From HGM04593 sp045578665 (GTDB lineage Bacteria > Bacteroidota > Bacteroidia > Bacteroidales > Bacteroidaceae): DNA of 20,388 nucleotides. The stretch is from NCBI GenBank assembly GCA_045578665.1, contig JAZNKR010000032.1, positions 1 through 20,388 of the forward strand, read 5' to 3'. The translations under genes and the position numbers were made by a program. Below are positions 1 to 10,900 of the stretch, piece by piece (position 1 is the stretch's first letter; every line of letters starts with the position of its first letter). The notes beneath the pieces were generated by a model. The model saw only the letters and a program-made list of their open reading frames with translations. It was not told the DNA's origin and ran no database searches.

Positions 1-60
1 TTCCGTCGTCGCAAGCAACGCTCCATTCCGCGTTGCCCCCCTTCAAGAGGGACAGCTCTT
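1..60. repeat. Possible dispersed intergenic repeat fragment with a small hairpin
   Basis: The first 60 bases carry a GC-richer sequence than the AT-rich stretch that follows. It contains a perfect 7-base inverted repeat, GCAACGC at 15-21 and GCGTTGC at 30-36, with an 8-base loop. No reading frame here continues into a recognisable gene. The general look (a C-run, then CTTCAAGAGGGACAG) resembles short non-coding repeats scattered between genes in Bacteroidales genomes, but that is from memory and was not searched. It is cut by the window edge. Confidence 0.3.
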
Positions 61-244
61 TAAGTTTCTTATTGTCTATTCCTAAAATAGGTTTACAAAA
101 AAGTAAATAAAATGTAACCCTAAATTAGTACACAATGACAACTCAACGCAGGACATTCAGTGATTTTTGAAGACGGAGGAGTTCAAAACATAACCAGAAT
201 AAAAATTAACCGGATACCAATAATTCGAATATCTACGAAGTTTC

Positions 245-997
245 TCACTGCGACAATTCCACCGTTGTATAGAGCGGCAGATGGTCCGATGCTATGCTGT
301 CGCCGCAGAGTACGCGACTCTCTTTCACTGCGCAGTCATATCCGTTTTTCAGGCAATATATATAGTCGATGCACTCTTCGGGGTTTATAGACGGATATGT
401 ACATTCATCGCTGTTGTTCAGGATGGTGAAGTATTCACCCAATATCTTCTGTTCTTGAGTGTCGGTGGTGCAGTTCATATCCCCTGCAAGGAAAAGCGGT
501 TTTTTGTATCCCTTCAGAGCATCGCACACAATCTTTGCCGACGCTTCTCGGTCGTCCCCCTTTAGTGGAAAGTGGGTGCAGGCAACCACATACTTCTCAA
601 ATTCAACCACAAGCAGGCGACGAGCCTCACCACTGCTAACCAATGGTACGACAGAGGTTGTCAGGGGCTTCTCTTTAGATAGCATACCTATTCCGTAGCT
701 GCCTCCGCCGAACTTTATTGCCGAAGCGTATGAGGCATACATACCTGTCTCCTTTCCCAACTCCTCTATGCACACTCTGCCGTTGTTGCGCGAAGTCGCG
801 CTGTCAAGCTCCTGCAAAGCAACCAAATTGGGGGATACCCTGTTGATAACCTCTGCTATACGCTTGTAGTCAATATTATTGTCCATGCCGCGGCAATGGT
901 GGATGTTGTAACTCATTATGCACAGTTCTTCGCTGCCGCTGCATGAAGTCAGCAGCATAGGGATTATAGCCAAAATGATGTATGCAACCTTTTTCAT
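245..997 (-). CDS. Endonuclease/exonuclease/phosphatase (EEP) family lipoprotein
   Basis: This is a 250-residue exported lipoprotein of the EEP superfamily (DNase I-like fold), whose members cut phosphodiester or phosphomonoester bonds using a divalent metal. The N-terminus has a lysine-led hydrophobic signal ending in a lipobox, LLTSC, with the lipidated Cys at residue 19. The family motifs appear in order: MSYNIHHC near 28-35 (metal-site Asn31), LQELD near 61-65 (Glu63), GIGMLSK near 102-108, THFPL near 141-145, AGDMNCT near 171-177 (Asp173/Asn175), IDYIY near 210-214 and SDHLPL near 237-242 (catalytic Asp-His). The active site therefore looks complete. Its length fits a stand-alone EEP domain. 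It is the last gene of the minus-strand block, 27 bases after the GH95 gene, so co-transcription is likely. The true substrate (nucleic acid, phospholipid or sugar phosphate) cannot be told from the sequence. The SGSEE residues after the Cys may direct it to the cell surface. Confidence 0.88.
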   Translation of the reverse strand: MKKVAYIILAIIPMLLTSCSGSEELCIMSYNIHHCRGMDNNIDYKRIAEVINRVSPNLVALQELDSATSRNNGRVCIEELGKETGMYASYASAIKFGGGSYGIGMLSKEKPLTTSVVPLVSSGEARRLLVVEFEKYVVACTHFPLKGDDREASAKIVCDALKGYKKPLFLAGDMNCTTDTQEQKILGEYFTILNNSDECTYPSINPEECIDYIYCLKNGYDCAVKESRVLCGDSIASDHLPLYTTVELSQ

Positions 998-1024
998 ATC
1001 CTGTTTCTTTTATGCGAGATGCAA

Positions 1025-4000
1025 TTATCTTACAAAAATTTTCTTGCCATTCTTTATGTAAATACCTTTCGTTGCGGCTGCAACCCTTCTTCCATTGATG
1101 TCGTAGATATAGCCGCCATCTGTAATGCTTTCTGCTGTCTCTTTTATTCCTGTGGCAGTTTGTGTGAAGTCAATCTCAATTTCATCGCCGGCTGCGGAGG
1201 GTATGCGGCATACGTTCTTTGTGAGTCTTATAACATCGACCTCTTCGCCATTGACCTTTACAAGCGCCTTATTCACACCATCGTATTTGACAAAGCATGC
1301 TTCGCCTTTATTGTTCTTGATTGTGGCTTTCGTAGCTTTGCACTCACTCCACTCTATGCCTACAGTAAAGTCGCCTACCGCCTTCAGACCGCTGATGCTT
1401 CCATCGGCCCACACTGACGGCAGTGCAGGATGAATGTGTATGGTGTCTGTGTGGCTCTGCATGAGCAATTCCGCAACACCGGCGCATACACCGAAGTTGC
1501 CGTCAATCTGGAAGGGAGCATGCGAGTCGAAAAGGTTATAGTAAATACCACCTTTGTATTGGTCTGTGCTGTACGATGTAGAGTGCTTAAGAGCGTTTTT
1601 GATGATTCTGTGCGCATGGTTGCCATCGAGTGCGCGTGCCCACAGATTTACTTTCCAACCCATCGACCAACCGGTTGCTTCGTCTCCTCGTAGCTTCAAT
1701 GCGTTTACGGCGGGTTTGAAGTATTCGCTGCTTGGAGAAATCTGGTCAAGCGGGTGCAGACACATCAGGTGAGACATGTGGCGGTGGGCTTTGTCGCCAC
1801 TTACTGTGTAACTCGAATACTTCCATTCGCGCAACAGCTTGGCTCCTTTGCTCACTCCATTCTTTGTACCCCAATCTGCCCATGTGCCCCCTTTGAATTG
1901 CTCTGTGTGCAGTCCTTGATCGGTATTGGCAAGGTACTCATCGAGTGTTGCCATCTGTTGGTCGGTGAGTCGGCACTTCTCCTGACCTAAAATATCTATA
2001 GCTTTTTTCAGATAGACAAGATGGGTATATACCAATTGCTGTGCATGAGCAGTGGCGTCTTCTTTGGGGTTGTCGTTCTGTTCAGGTGAGTATTCGTCGG
2101 GGCACACCCATGTGCCGTCGCCCACCTTACGGTCTTTAATCATGCGCTCGAACCAGAATTCGGCGCAGCTCCACATTACAGGGAAGGCTCTTGCGAGGAA
2201 CTCCTTGTCGAGAGTATAACGATAGTGTTGCCACAGGTGCGAGCAGTACCATACGTTTGCTACAAAATAGTTGCTGCCCCATGTGCTCATGCCACCGAAG
2301 ATGTTACTTTCAGTGAATACAGTCCAACCTTTAGTCTGTCCACCACGTTTGGCAGCCTTTTTCCAGTTGTCGCGTTGGGCCATCGTGATTATGTAGTCGA
2401 GGAAAGGCAAATGGGTGTCGCTGAGGTTGGTCGGCTCTGCCGGCCAATAGTTCATCTGTATGTTAATGTTGGTGTGTATGTCCGAATTCCACGGAGCGTT
2501 GGCGAGGTTGTTCCAGATGCCTTGCAGGTTGTTGGGTACATTTATTCCTCTCGAACTTGAAATCAGCAAGTAGCGTCCGTATGCAAAATACAGCTGTTCG
2601 AGGAAGAGTACTTCAGCCTCTTTTCCTGTAATATTCTTGCTTGCGGTGTTGTAGTTGTCGATAAGTTCGTTTGTGGGCAGGGTAGACGATGCTCCGCCGA
2701 GTCTGAAGTTTACACGTCCCATGTAGCTCTTGAAGTTTTCAACGTGTGTGCTGTAGAGTGTTTCCCACTCCTTAAGTGCGGCTGCGTCTACATACCCTTT
2801 TATTTTCGAGGCAAGCTTCGATGTGCCCGATACGCATGATGCGGTAGAGGAGTCGTAGTCTGTACCTCCGCTGAAGATGAGAGTTACGGCATCGGCATTG
2901 CTTACGGTTATTCCTTCCTTGTCGGCGCTTACTGTAGCCCCTTCGCCGACAGGTACAACACGGAAGTAGGCATTATATGTAACAGTGGTGAGTTTACCAC
3001 CGAATGTGGCTGTATTCCCTGAATAGGTTACAGCAGAAGCGTTAATGCCTGTGCCGGGAGCGACACTGAATTTAAGATGCAGTTTGCCACTGCCTGTTGC
3101 TGTGTATCTTGCGGCTATTACGCCATCAGGTTGAGAGGATATATATTTACGCTCGTATTTAGTGCTGCCGTCGGCATTTGTGTATCTTACTCCGGCTGTA
3201 CCGGTCTCAATATCAAGGTAACGTACATACTCTTTTGCTGCCGCAGCTGTGCTGTAACCGATATCCCCGCTGAGGTCTTCTACAAATACCGAACCGAAGT
3301 TCTTGTATCCGCCGTATCCGCCCATGTCATTAGGGCCGCCTTCCCACAATGTCTTTTCGTTGAACTGTATCTCATCTGTGGCAATGCCTCCGTAAAGGCA
3401 GGCACCCAACTGTCCGTTTCCTATAGGCAGGGAGTATTCCATCCATTTGTTGCCGGCATCGGTAAGGGTGGCAGGCTTGTTGTACCACAATGTAAGAGTA
3501 TTTTCCGGTGCAAAACTTTCGGCTCCTATTACTTTGAAGTCGGGGCTTTTGACATCCTGCTGCTTTGTGAATTTCAGCGGGTTGTTCTTGTCTCCTTTGT
3601 CCCAGAAACCGACCTCGGAAGTGCTCCAGCCGCCGCCACCAAGACGGTTGAGTCCTGTGGAAGTGAATGATGGATTACGTGGTACAATCTCGAAATTTGT
3701 GGCATATTCGCTGTTTGAGGACTCAGCGAAACTGAAGCCGTGGGCATCGGGGGTGGCCTTTGTCTGCAATCTGCCGTCCGATTTGTTGCTGCCGCTTACG
3801 CAGGCATAGAGACCGGCCTTGCTTACTATCTGAAAGCTGTCGATGTTGCCGACAAATTTCCATAGCTGTTCGTCGCAGACATCAAGTGAGGTGAATGCAA
3901 CAGTATTGCCCTCGCCGCAATCTTTGAACGACTGGTCGCTGATGGCAAATTGTATGTAGTACCATTGCTCGTTTTCAAGCAGGCTGAATATAGGCACGAT

Positions 4001-4480
4001 AGGACTGCTTGGAAGGAACGTTACCGGGTTGTTGTTGTCGCCGGCACTCCATTCTCCAAGTTCAGCACCTACGGCAGTGCCTCCCCATTGGTTCATGCTC
4101 TGTCCGTTTGCACTCTTGCGCTGTATCTCCCATCCGCCGGCGCTGTTGCTGCTTTTTACTATTTTGAGAGAAGTCTTTGAAGAGGTCGATGCGGCAAATT
4201 TACTTCCGTTGTAGTATATGTAATTGCCGTTTTTGCTTTTCATATACATATCCTCTGCTGTTCCTATGAATAGCCATTGGTTGGCATCGGTTTTTGCCTT
4301 TGTGGCAGTTTGCAGATTCTTGCCGCTTCCTTTGTCGCTTAGGACATTGCCGCCGGTTTTAAACTGTACATAGTACCATAGTGGTGATTCTTCACTTGAA
4401 AATTCGGGAAGAGAATTTTGTGCGTATGCCGCTAATGCCATGAATAGGGCAAACAGGGATAGATGTAATTTCTTGAGCAT
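1025..4480 (-). CDS. Secreted GH95 alpha-L-fucosidase/galactosidase, two N-terminal beta-trefoil-like modules and a T9SS-type tail
   Basis: This 1151-residue exoenzyme belongs to glycoside hydrolase family 95, inverting enzymes that release terminal alpha-L-fucose (usually alpha-1,2) or, in some members, alpha-L-galactose. A signal peptide covers about 1-20, with cleavage near AYA-Q. Two related modules follow, about 32-156 and 170-306. Each starts with WYY(V/I)QF, has a QWLFIG or LWKFVG core and ends in NNP(V/L)xF, like ricin-type lectin folds. The catalytic region runs from about 328 to 1060. It starts with LWYNKPA and LPIGNGQLGA, and contains NINIQMNYWPAEPTNLSD (671-688, with the Asn pair matching the catalytic Asn residues of characterised GH95 enzymes), SPEQ (798-801, probable general-acid Glu region) and DGNFG (993-997, the Asp that assists Asn). 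Residues 1122-1151 form a T9SS-like tail (YDINGRR...KGIYIKNGKK). It follows the DUF456 gene by 15 bases. The family is near certain, but the exact sugar specificity is open. Confidence 0.93.
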   Translation of the reverse strand: MLKKLHLSLFALFMALAAYAQNSLPEFSSEESPLWYYVQFKTGGNVLSDKGSGKNLQTATKAKTDANQWLFIGTAEDMYMKSKNGNYIYYNGSKFAASTSSKTSLKIVKSSNSAGGWEIQRKSANGQSMNQWGGTAVGAELGEWSAGDNNNPVTFLPSSPIVPIFSLLENEQWYYIQFAISDQSFKDCGEGNTVAFTSLDVCDEQLWKFVGNIDSFQIVSKAGLYACVSGSNKSDGRLQTKATPDAHGFSFAESSNSEYATNFEIVPRNPSFTSTGLNRLGGGGWSTSEVGFWDKGDKNNPLKFTKQQDVKSPDFKVIGAESFAPENTLTLWYNKPATLTDAGNKWMEYSLPIGNGQLGACLYGGIATDEIQFNEKTLWEGGPNDMGGYGGYKNFGSVFVEDLSGDIGYSTAAAAKEYVRYLDIETGTAGVRYTNADGSTKYERKYISSQPDGVIAARYTATGSGKLHLKFSVAPGTGINASAVTYSGNTATFGGKLTTVTYNAYFRVVPVGEGATVSADKEGITVSNADAVTLIFSGGTDYDSSTASCVSGTSKLASKIKGYVDAAALKEWETLYSTHVENFKSYMGRVNFRLGGASSTLPTNELIDNYNTASKNITGKEAEVLFLEQLYFAYGRYLLISSSRGINVPNNLQGIWNNLANAPWNSDIHTNINIQMNYWPAEPTNLSDTHLPFLDYIITMAQRDNWKKAAKRGGQTKGWTVFTESNIFGGMSTWGSNYFVANVWYCSHLWQHYRYTLDKEFLARAFPVMWSCAEFWFERMIKDRKVGDGTWVCPDEYSPEQNDNPKEDATAHAQQLVYTHLVYLKKAIDILGQEKCRLTDQQMATLDEYLANTDQGLHTEQFKGGTWADWGTKNGVSKGAKLLREWKYSSYTVSGDKAHRHMSHLMCLHPLDQISPSSEYFKPAVNALKLRGDEATGWSMGWKVNLWARALDGNHAHRIIKNALKHSTSYSTDQYKGGIYYNLFDSHAPFQIDGNFGVCAGVAELLMQSHTDTIHIHPALPSVWADGSISGLKAVGDFTVGIEWSECKATKATIKNNKGEACFVKYDGVNKALVKVNGEEVDVIRLTKNVCRIPSAAGDEIEIDFTQTATGIKETAESITDGGYIYDINGRRVAAATKGIYIKNGKKIFVR

Positions 4481-4495
4481 ATATGGTATCTTTTA

Positions 4496-4984
4496 TTATT
4501 TCCAGACTATAGTCCACGCGTTTATTGCTATTATTCCCAAAAGGATGGCGCAATAGATGATTTTTGCTCCTGTGGTCAGCATGAAGGCTGCAAAAGAAAA
4601 GAATGCTGTCTTTAAAGCCTTCTCCGTTGGAGTCTTTGCGAGAAGTTCGCCGATGAATGCCCCTATGAAAGGCCCGGCGATTATTCCCCACGGTCCCATG
4701 AAAAGCCCGGCGAACATTCCTATTCCAGCACCCCACATTCCATATGTGGAGCCGCCCCCTTTCTTTGTCATCCACACAGGGGCTACGTAGTCGAGCAGGG
4801 TTATTACTGCGGCTGCAATTCCGGTGGCTATTATCGTGGCTGTATCAATGTCGTTGCCATCGCAAAGCAATAACAACAGCAATCCGGCAAACGAGAGCGG
4901 CGGTCCAGGAAGGGCGGGGATTATTGCTCCGGCAATGCCAATGATTGCGCACACCAACGCCGCAAATGTTATTATATAATCCAT
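4496..4984 (-). CDS. DUF456 family small membrane protein
   Basis: This 162-residue, strongly hydrophobic protein matches the DUF456 family of uncharacterised bacterial membrane proteins. The visible family signatures are IPALPGPPLSFAGLLL near 22-37, a lone Asp in LDYVAPVWMTKKGGGSTYGMWGAG near 64-87 (KKxGGS type), and the glycine/proline-rich MGPWGIIAGPFIGAFIGE near 96-113. Four or five membrane segments can be read: about 4-23, 29-40, 49-70, 80-115 (broken by Gly/Pro) and 128-158. Its role is unknown. The glycine-rich helices recall small channel or glycine-zipper proteins, but that is only a resemblance. The ATG begins one base after the sprA stop codon, so translation is probably coupled to sprA. 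Confidence 0.9.
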   Translation of the reverse strand: MDYIITFAALVCAIIGIAGAIIPALPGPPLSFAGLLLLLLCDGNDIDTATIIATGIAAAVITLLDYVAPVWMTKKGGGSTYGMWGAGIGMFAGLFMGPWGIIAGPFIGAFIGELLAKTPTEKALKTAFFSFAAFMLTTGAKIIYCAILLGIIAINAWTIVWK

Positions 4985-4985
4985 A

Positions 4986-7900
4986 TTATCTTGTCAATGA
5001 GAATTTGAGGCTCACACCAAAATCGGTAGTTGTCGTGGGGTATGAACTTGCCGATATCAGCGGTATTGTCTTTTTGCGTTCCACGAAGAAGCTCATGTTG
5101 AGCATCTTGCTGTATGTGTAGTCAGCCGACAATGAGTAGTTGAACGAATCGTTTCCGCTTGTTGCCTGTGTGGTGCCTTTGTCTATGCTGCGGCAGAGGG
5201 CTGTCATATTCTTGTACGAGAATGCAGCTCTGATGTTGAGGTCGTTGCTCACCTTATTGCTCTGGCTCGCCTTGCTACTTGCGCCGAGCATCTTCAGGTT
5301 CACAATCTTGTATCCTGCATTCAGTACAAGCTCTTTGGAGTGTGTCTCCACAAGCTGTATGGCTGTAACGCTGAGGTTCAACACACGCGACTTTACATAT
5401 TTCAATCCCAACGACAGATTGTTCTGCATGGTTACATCTATTCCCAGCAAGGGAGAGAACGATTCGTTTATCGATGCCGTGCTTATGTTGAAGCGGCTGC
5501 TGGGTACGGGCATGCCTGTAGCAGTGTTGGTGGTGTATCCCAATCCGTTGGTGTACTCCATGTATGTAGAGTATGTGCTGTATGAACCCACCGAGTAGAC
5601 ACTCTTGTAGCCGTGTGTGAGGTTGACGCTCTTGAAGTGCTTCTGGAAGAGAGGAAGCTTCGATAGTCCTGCATATTTGATGCTCCAGTTGGGAAGCATG
5701 TGCAGGAACGACGGGAAGAGGTCGAGCAGTCCGTTCTTGCCGTCGCGTCCGGTGTAGGTGCTGAGGAATGCGGGCAGCATCACCTCTGCCGAATATTTGT
5801 TGACGGTACCGTTTTCGGGGTTGAACACCTCTCCGGCAAGAGCACTCTGCTGGGGATACATTGTACCGATGTATCTATCCTCGATGCTCTGTCTGATGCC
5901 CTCGAGGTTCGATACGAAGCGGTTGAAAGTCGATGAACGGTAGTTGTTGCTCTCGCTGCCTGTGTCGAATGAGTTGCCCAATGTGATGGTGGTCATCGAG
6001 AATCCTCCCGACTGAGTCTCGGGCATTCCTGCATACATATACTGTATGTTGCGGCTCTTGTTCCTCTGCCAGTCGGCGTTGAGGTCAATCTTCACATCAG
6101 TGAAGGGTTCGAGCACGAATTTCAGTTGCAGGTTCTCGGCTGCGCTTGTCGCTGCCTGTACGGCTACGCTGTCACTGCTGAGCAACCATCCCTTGTTGTA
6201 AGCGCGTTTCAGATAGCTGTCGTCGGTAAGTCCGAATGCAAAGTCGAGACCGGGGGCGTATGAACCTCCCAATTTGCTTTGTCCCAACATATCTCCCGTG
6301 TTGGGCATGAATCCCGGAAGCGACATAGAGTAGTTGTTGGTGTAGTTGATGGACATGCTGCGCAGCATCATAAGGAAGCGTGTGGGATACTGCATCCTCT
6401 TCATGAACTCAGTATTCTCGCTCTTGGGCTTGGGAGTGATGGTAAGTTTCAAAGGTATGCTGTCCTTGTTCTTTATGACAATTTTGTTCTCGTCCACCAC
6501 TTTATATTTCAGCTTGTAGGGACGACCCTTCTTTGTGCGGGCATTGATTACGAGTTTCTTGCTCTTCAGCCCGTGCTGGAGGGGGATTACAGTGTCTGTG
6601 CGCAGTGTTATTTCAGTCTTGAAGGGTTTTATCTTCGCAGCTTTCTTGGCTTTCTCCTTCTTGTTCTTTGCGGCAGCACCGCTGGCAAAGCGTTTGTTGG
6701 TATCTTCGAGGTAGGGTAGCTTGTTGTAGAACTTCAGCAGGTCGAAGTTGCCGTTGAGGGTGATGGTGCGCTTGTTGGCAATGGTGTTGCCGAAGTTTAC
6801 ACCCGAAGCCTTGTTTCCACGTGCCCAGTTGTACGATGAAGAGAAGTTTGCATCGAATTTTGTCCAATCAAGTATAGGCAGTTTGTTGATGGGCAAAGAG
6901 TAGGATGCAGTGAAGCTCTGCTGGTAGCTCAGGGGGCGTCCGAGGTTTCTGATGCTGTGCATTACAGAGTCCTTCCAGATGGCATATTCATCGGGGTAGC
7001 GGCTACGGTTGACAGGCAGATAGGGCTCTTCAATCTCGGCATTCGTACCTGTTGTAAGGTTTGTGCGAAGATTGGTCGTGGGGTCCCACTTGAGTGTCAT
7101 GTGCCTGTTCCAGTAGAACTGCTGCGAGAAGTTGAGCGGTGTTGCGGTCTGGTTGTATGTGTTTGTCAGGTCGCGTGTCTGCAACTCGTAGTATGTGCGT
7201 GTCATGTCTGTGTTTATCGACAGACTCTGAGGCAGGGGATTAATACCGAAATCCTTGAATATTGTCCACCATTTCGATTTGCTCTTTATGTTCTTGAAGG
7301 GCATAATCGTCTTTATGGGGTTGTTGTATGCGTAGGCTGCAGTAGCTTTCCAGTTGAGCTTGTTCTCCCAGCTGATGGTGCTTCCGCTGTTGTCGGTGCG
7401 CGAGTATGAGTAGCCGAATGTGAAGTTTGCAGGGTCGTAGGGCATGGGCTTCTTGCTGGCAATACCAACCTTGGCATTGCTGAGACTGAAGTTGCGCACC
7501 GTCGATCTTACTTCGGCAATATTTCTGATGGAGTCTTGTCCGGCTCCATCGTATGTGTCGAGTACATCGTCGAAGAGAAGGTCGGTCTCGAATGGGCTGT
7601 AGAGAGGCGACTTCACTTCGCGCGATACCGAATAGTAGGTGGGTAGGGCAACTTTGGCCTTCTTGGGGAAGAAGCGTCCGAAGTCGAATGTTCCTGTTAT
7701 GGAGTATTTGTAGTAGTCGTCTTTGCGGCGTGCAGCGAGTTTGTCCTCAAGACCTCCGAATCCGGCAGTCTCTATCTTGCCCTGTGCGGCAAGACTTCCG
7801 AGGTCGGAGAGCTTTATGTTGAGGTTTCCTTGTGCAGCCCATCCGCTCTTGTTGTTGAATCCGAGCATACGCATCTCGTTCACCCACACGATTGCCGATT

Positions 7901-10900
7901 TGGGTGTGCCGCTGTTATTGCGTACACCTATCATCATCACTTTTACCTGACCGAGCGAGGGGTTGCCTATGACGCTTATCCTGTTCTTGGGTTTCTCCTC
8001 GTCGTATTCGCTGTATATGGTGGTGTTGTTCACACCCGAGGTGTGGGCGTTGCGCAGGGTGTTGCGTCTCACCTTAATTGCAGTGAGTTTGGAGAGGGGA
8101 ATGTCGAGCATATTCTCCTCGGGCCACACAGCTGTGCTCGATGCAGTGCTGTAGGCATCGTATGAGCCGTGGGGTGTCAGTTTCAGCGGTATCTCATATT
8201 CGTAGTAGTTGCTCTTGTAGTCCGAGCCCAATCTCACGAAGAGCGAGATGTCGTTGTCGGCGAGAATGGTACCGTCAAGTTCGGGTGCTTCGGCATGTGC
8301 AAACACCTGTATCCTTTCGTACTGTCTTATGTCGAGGGTGCTCTTCTTGTAGACAGCGCGCGACTCTTTGGAACCGAGGTTCTCCACCTGCAGCGAGAGA
8401 GCCTGCTCGTTGTCCTGTCTCAGCTGTGGCTGCTCGGGATCGAGAATACGCGAAATGCCCGGAGGAAGCACATAGTTTACGGGGCGGCGGTCGCCGTGCT
8501 CTTCAATGTTTACTGCCGACATTACAAGGTTACCGCTGATGGTGGGCGAGATGTTGTTTGTCGATGCGATGGTGTTCATGTAGGGACGCCAGTCGCCGCG
8601 TACAAGTTTCAGTGTAGCGAAGCGGAGCGTTACGGGCTTGCGGAAGTTGGTGAGGTACATTCGCATGAAGCGTATCGAGGTGAAGTCGCGGATAGTTCCC
8701 ACAGCCTTCTCGTAGTCGTCGATGGGTATGCGGAATTTGTACCAGTCCACGCTCTCTGTCTCTCCGTTGCGCAGTTTGGCTGTTACTGTACGTTTGTCCG
8801 ATATATAGTTCCTTCCTACCTGCATGTCCTGGCGGCGGAGCGAAATTTTGTATTGGAAGAAGTTCTCATATTCGTCCATCGTGAAGTCCTGATTGACATC
8901 CTCAATGTCGGGAGTGGTCTTTGCCGAGGTGTTGTAGCTCTCGTTTGAGGATCCCGATGTTGCCGAGTTGCCTTCGGGGTTGTTGTAGAACTTGTATCGG
9001 TCAAAGATGTTGCGCTGCACATCGTCGTAGTCCGACCCGCGGTAGTGGTGGTAGTTGTCGCCGGCGGGGTCGGCAGCGATGCTGTCATACACCTCGCTTC
9101 TCACTTTGCCCCGTATGGCATCGAGGTAGTTGGCATATGCGGGGAAGGCTGCTTCGTCGCTGCTCGACAGTCCGTTGAGACCAATATCCTGCTGTGTGCG
9201 GCTGCCGGCATTGTTGTCGAATGCGTAGACAAGGCTCGATGTAAGAGGAATGCGTCCCCATACAGTCTCTTCGTAACCGTAGTTGTTGCTGCTTGCGGGC
9301 AGACCGTTCTCAAAGAACTTCTTGCCGTCCTTGAGTATATCCTCCGACACTTCGCCCAGGTTAATATAGAAGTCGCCTCCACCACCTGCATCGTCGTAGA
9401 TGAAGGGGTCGAGCAACCAGAACTCTATGTACTGCACGTTGGCAGTCTCGAAGTCGGTGGTGGTGAGCTGACGTGTGATACCTCCCCAACGTTTCTCGGG
9501 ATTGTTGAGCTTGCCGTCGTATGTGAGGTCGGGGTCGAGGTTGTAGGGACCGCGCTCCGTGGGGTAGTAGGTAACGTTCATCAGCGACAAGGTCGACGAT
9601 TCGCCGTATGTAGACTCCTTGTTGGGGTAGAGCTCGCGTTCGTATACCTCGCGCAGGTAGTGGTTCGACAACTGTTGCAGGTCGCTCTTTATGTGCGATG
9701 GGGTGAGCGACGAACTTCTTCGTGTAAACAAGGGGTCTATGGTGTACCAGTTGATGAGTGCGCGGTCGTATCCGGTGAGTATGTTGTTGGTAAGGTTGTA
9801 GTTGGGCATGCCCGTGGGGATTGAGGCAAGCACCCATGCCGAGGGCGAGTCGAGGTCGATGCCGTTTTCCGTGCTTTCGAAGTCGTCTATGTATGATGCA
9901 TTGCTCTGCACCTCGTCCGATGTTCCCGCCTCGAGCTTTGCAAATTCGGCAGTGAGGTTGATGCTCGAAGGCGCCGAACAACTGAGCATGGGCAGACGGT
10001 CGAGGAGGGTGGTGAGCCATTGGCTCTGGCGTTTCCACGACAGGTTGAATCCCCAGATGAGGTTGTTGAGAGGTTCGGAGCCCATATCTACTTTCGAAGT
10101 GAGGGGCTTCTCTGTGAGCGACAGTACCGTTCCGCCGAATTTCAGATATTCCGAGTAGTCGTACATCCAGTTGAGACCGAGCATGGTCTTGCGCTGGAGA
10201 TTGAAGAGTGTGTTGCTCTCGAGCGATACCTGTACGGCTGTTCCGGCATCGATGATGCTCTGGTTTACGATGGTTACAATGCCGGCAGCATAGTCAACGG
10301 TGTAGTCGCTGTTCTCTACAAGGGTTACTCCGCCTGCAGTTACCGTTACAGAGCCTTTGGGGATATTCATCGACCCTGTCTGTATGACATTGGCAGAGGA
10401 GCCTGTGAACTCTCCCATGAGGTAGAACTTGTCTTTTTCGGCAAGCTGTCGGGCTACAGTCTTTGTAGAGTCATACAGCTCCTGATAGATATATTTTTCG
10501 GCGATGGCGTTGTTGCCTATCTTCTTCTTGAGGTTGGTGCCGAAGGGTTCCACCGTGGGGAAGAATATGCGGCCGGTGGATGCGTGTACGGTGAATCCTT
10601 CAACAAAGTCGAAGATGCCGTTGGGTGCCTCTTTGGTGTTGTTGGCATCGAGACGGTCGAGGTTCATCATTCTCAGCAGCGGAGTGTTCTTCAGGTGCTC
10701 TTCGGGCAGATAGGTGATGTTTGTTCCCAGACTGTCGCTTGCGTAGTAGATGTCGAACTTGAAGTCGGTGCTCTTCAGAGAGCGTGCTCCGATGTTGTAG
10801 ACGTTCTTCATCATCAGGTCCCAACAGCCGTTCTGTGGCGAGCAGGAGTTGGGCTTCAGCAGCTTGACCATGAGTGTGGCTGACGACTCCTTCTGGTCCG

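Noticed and set aside
8169..9824. Two plus-strand frames of 259 codons each (8169-8948 and 9045-9824)
   Set aside because: Both lie opposite sprA, are rich in Val/Cys/Arg with no family pattern, and are explained by the codon use of the sprA strand.
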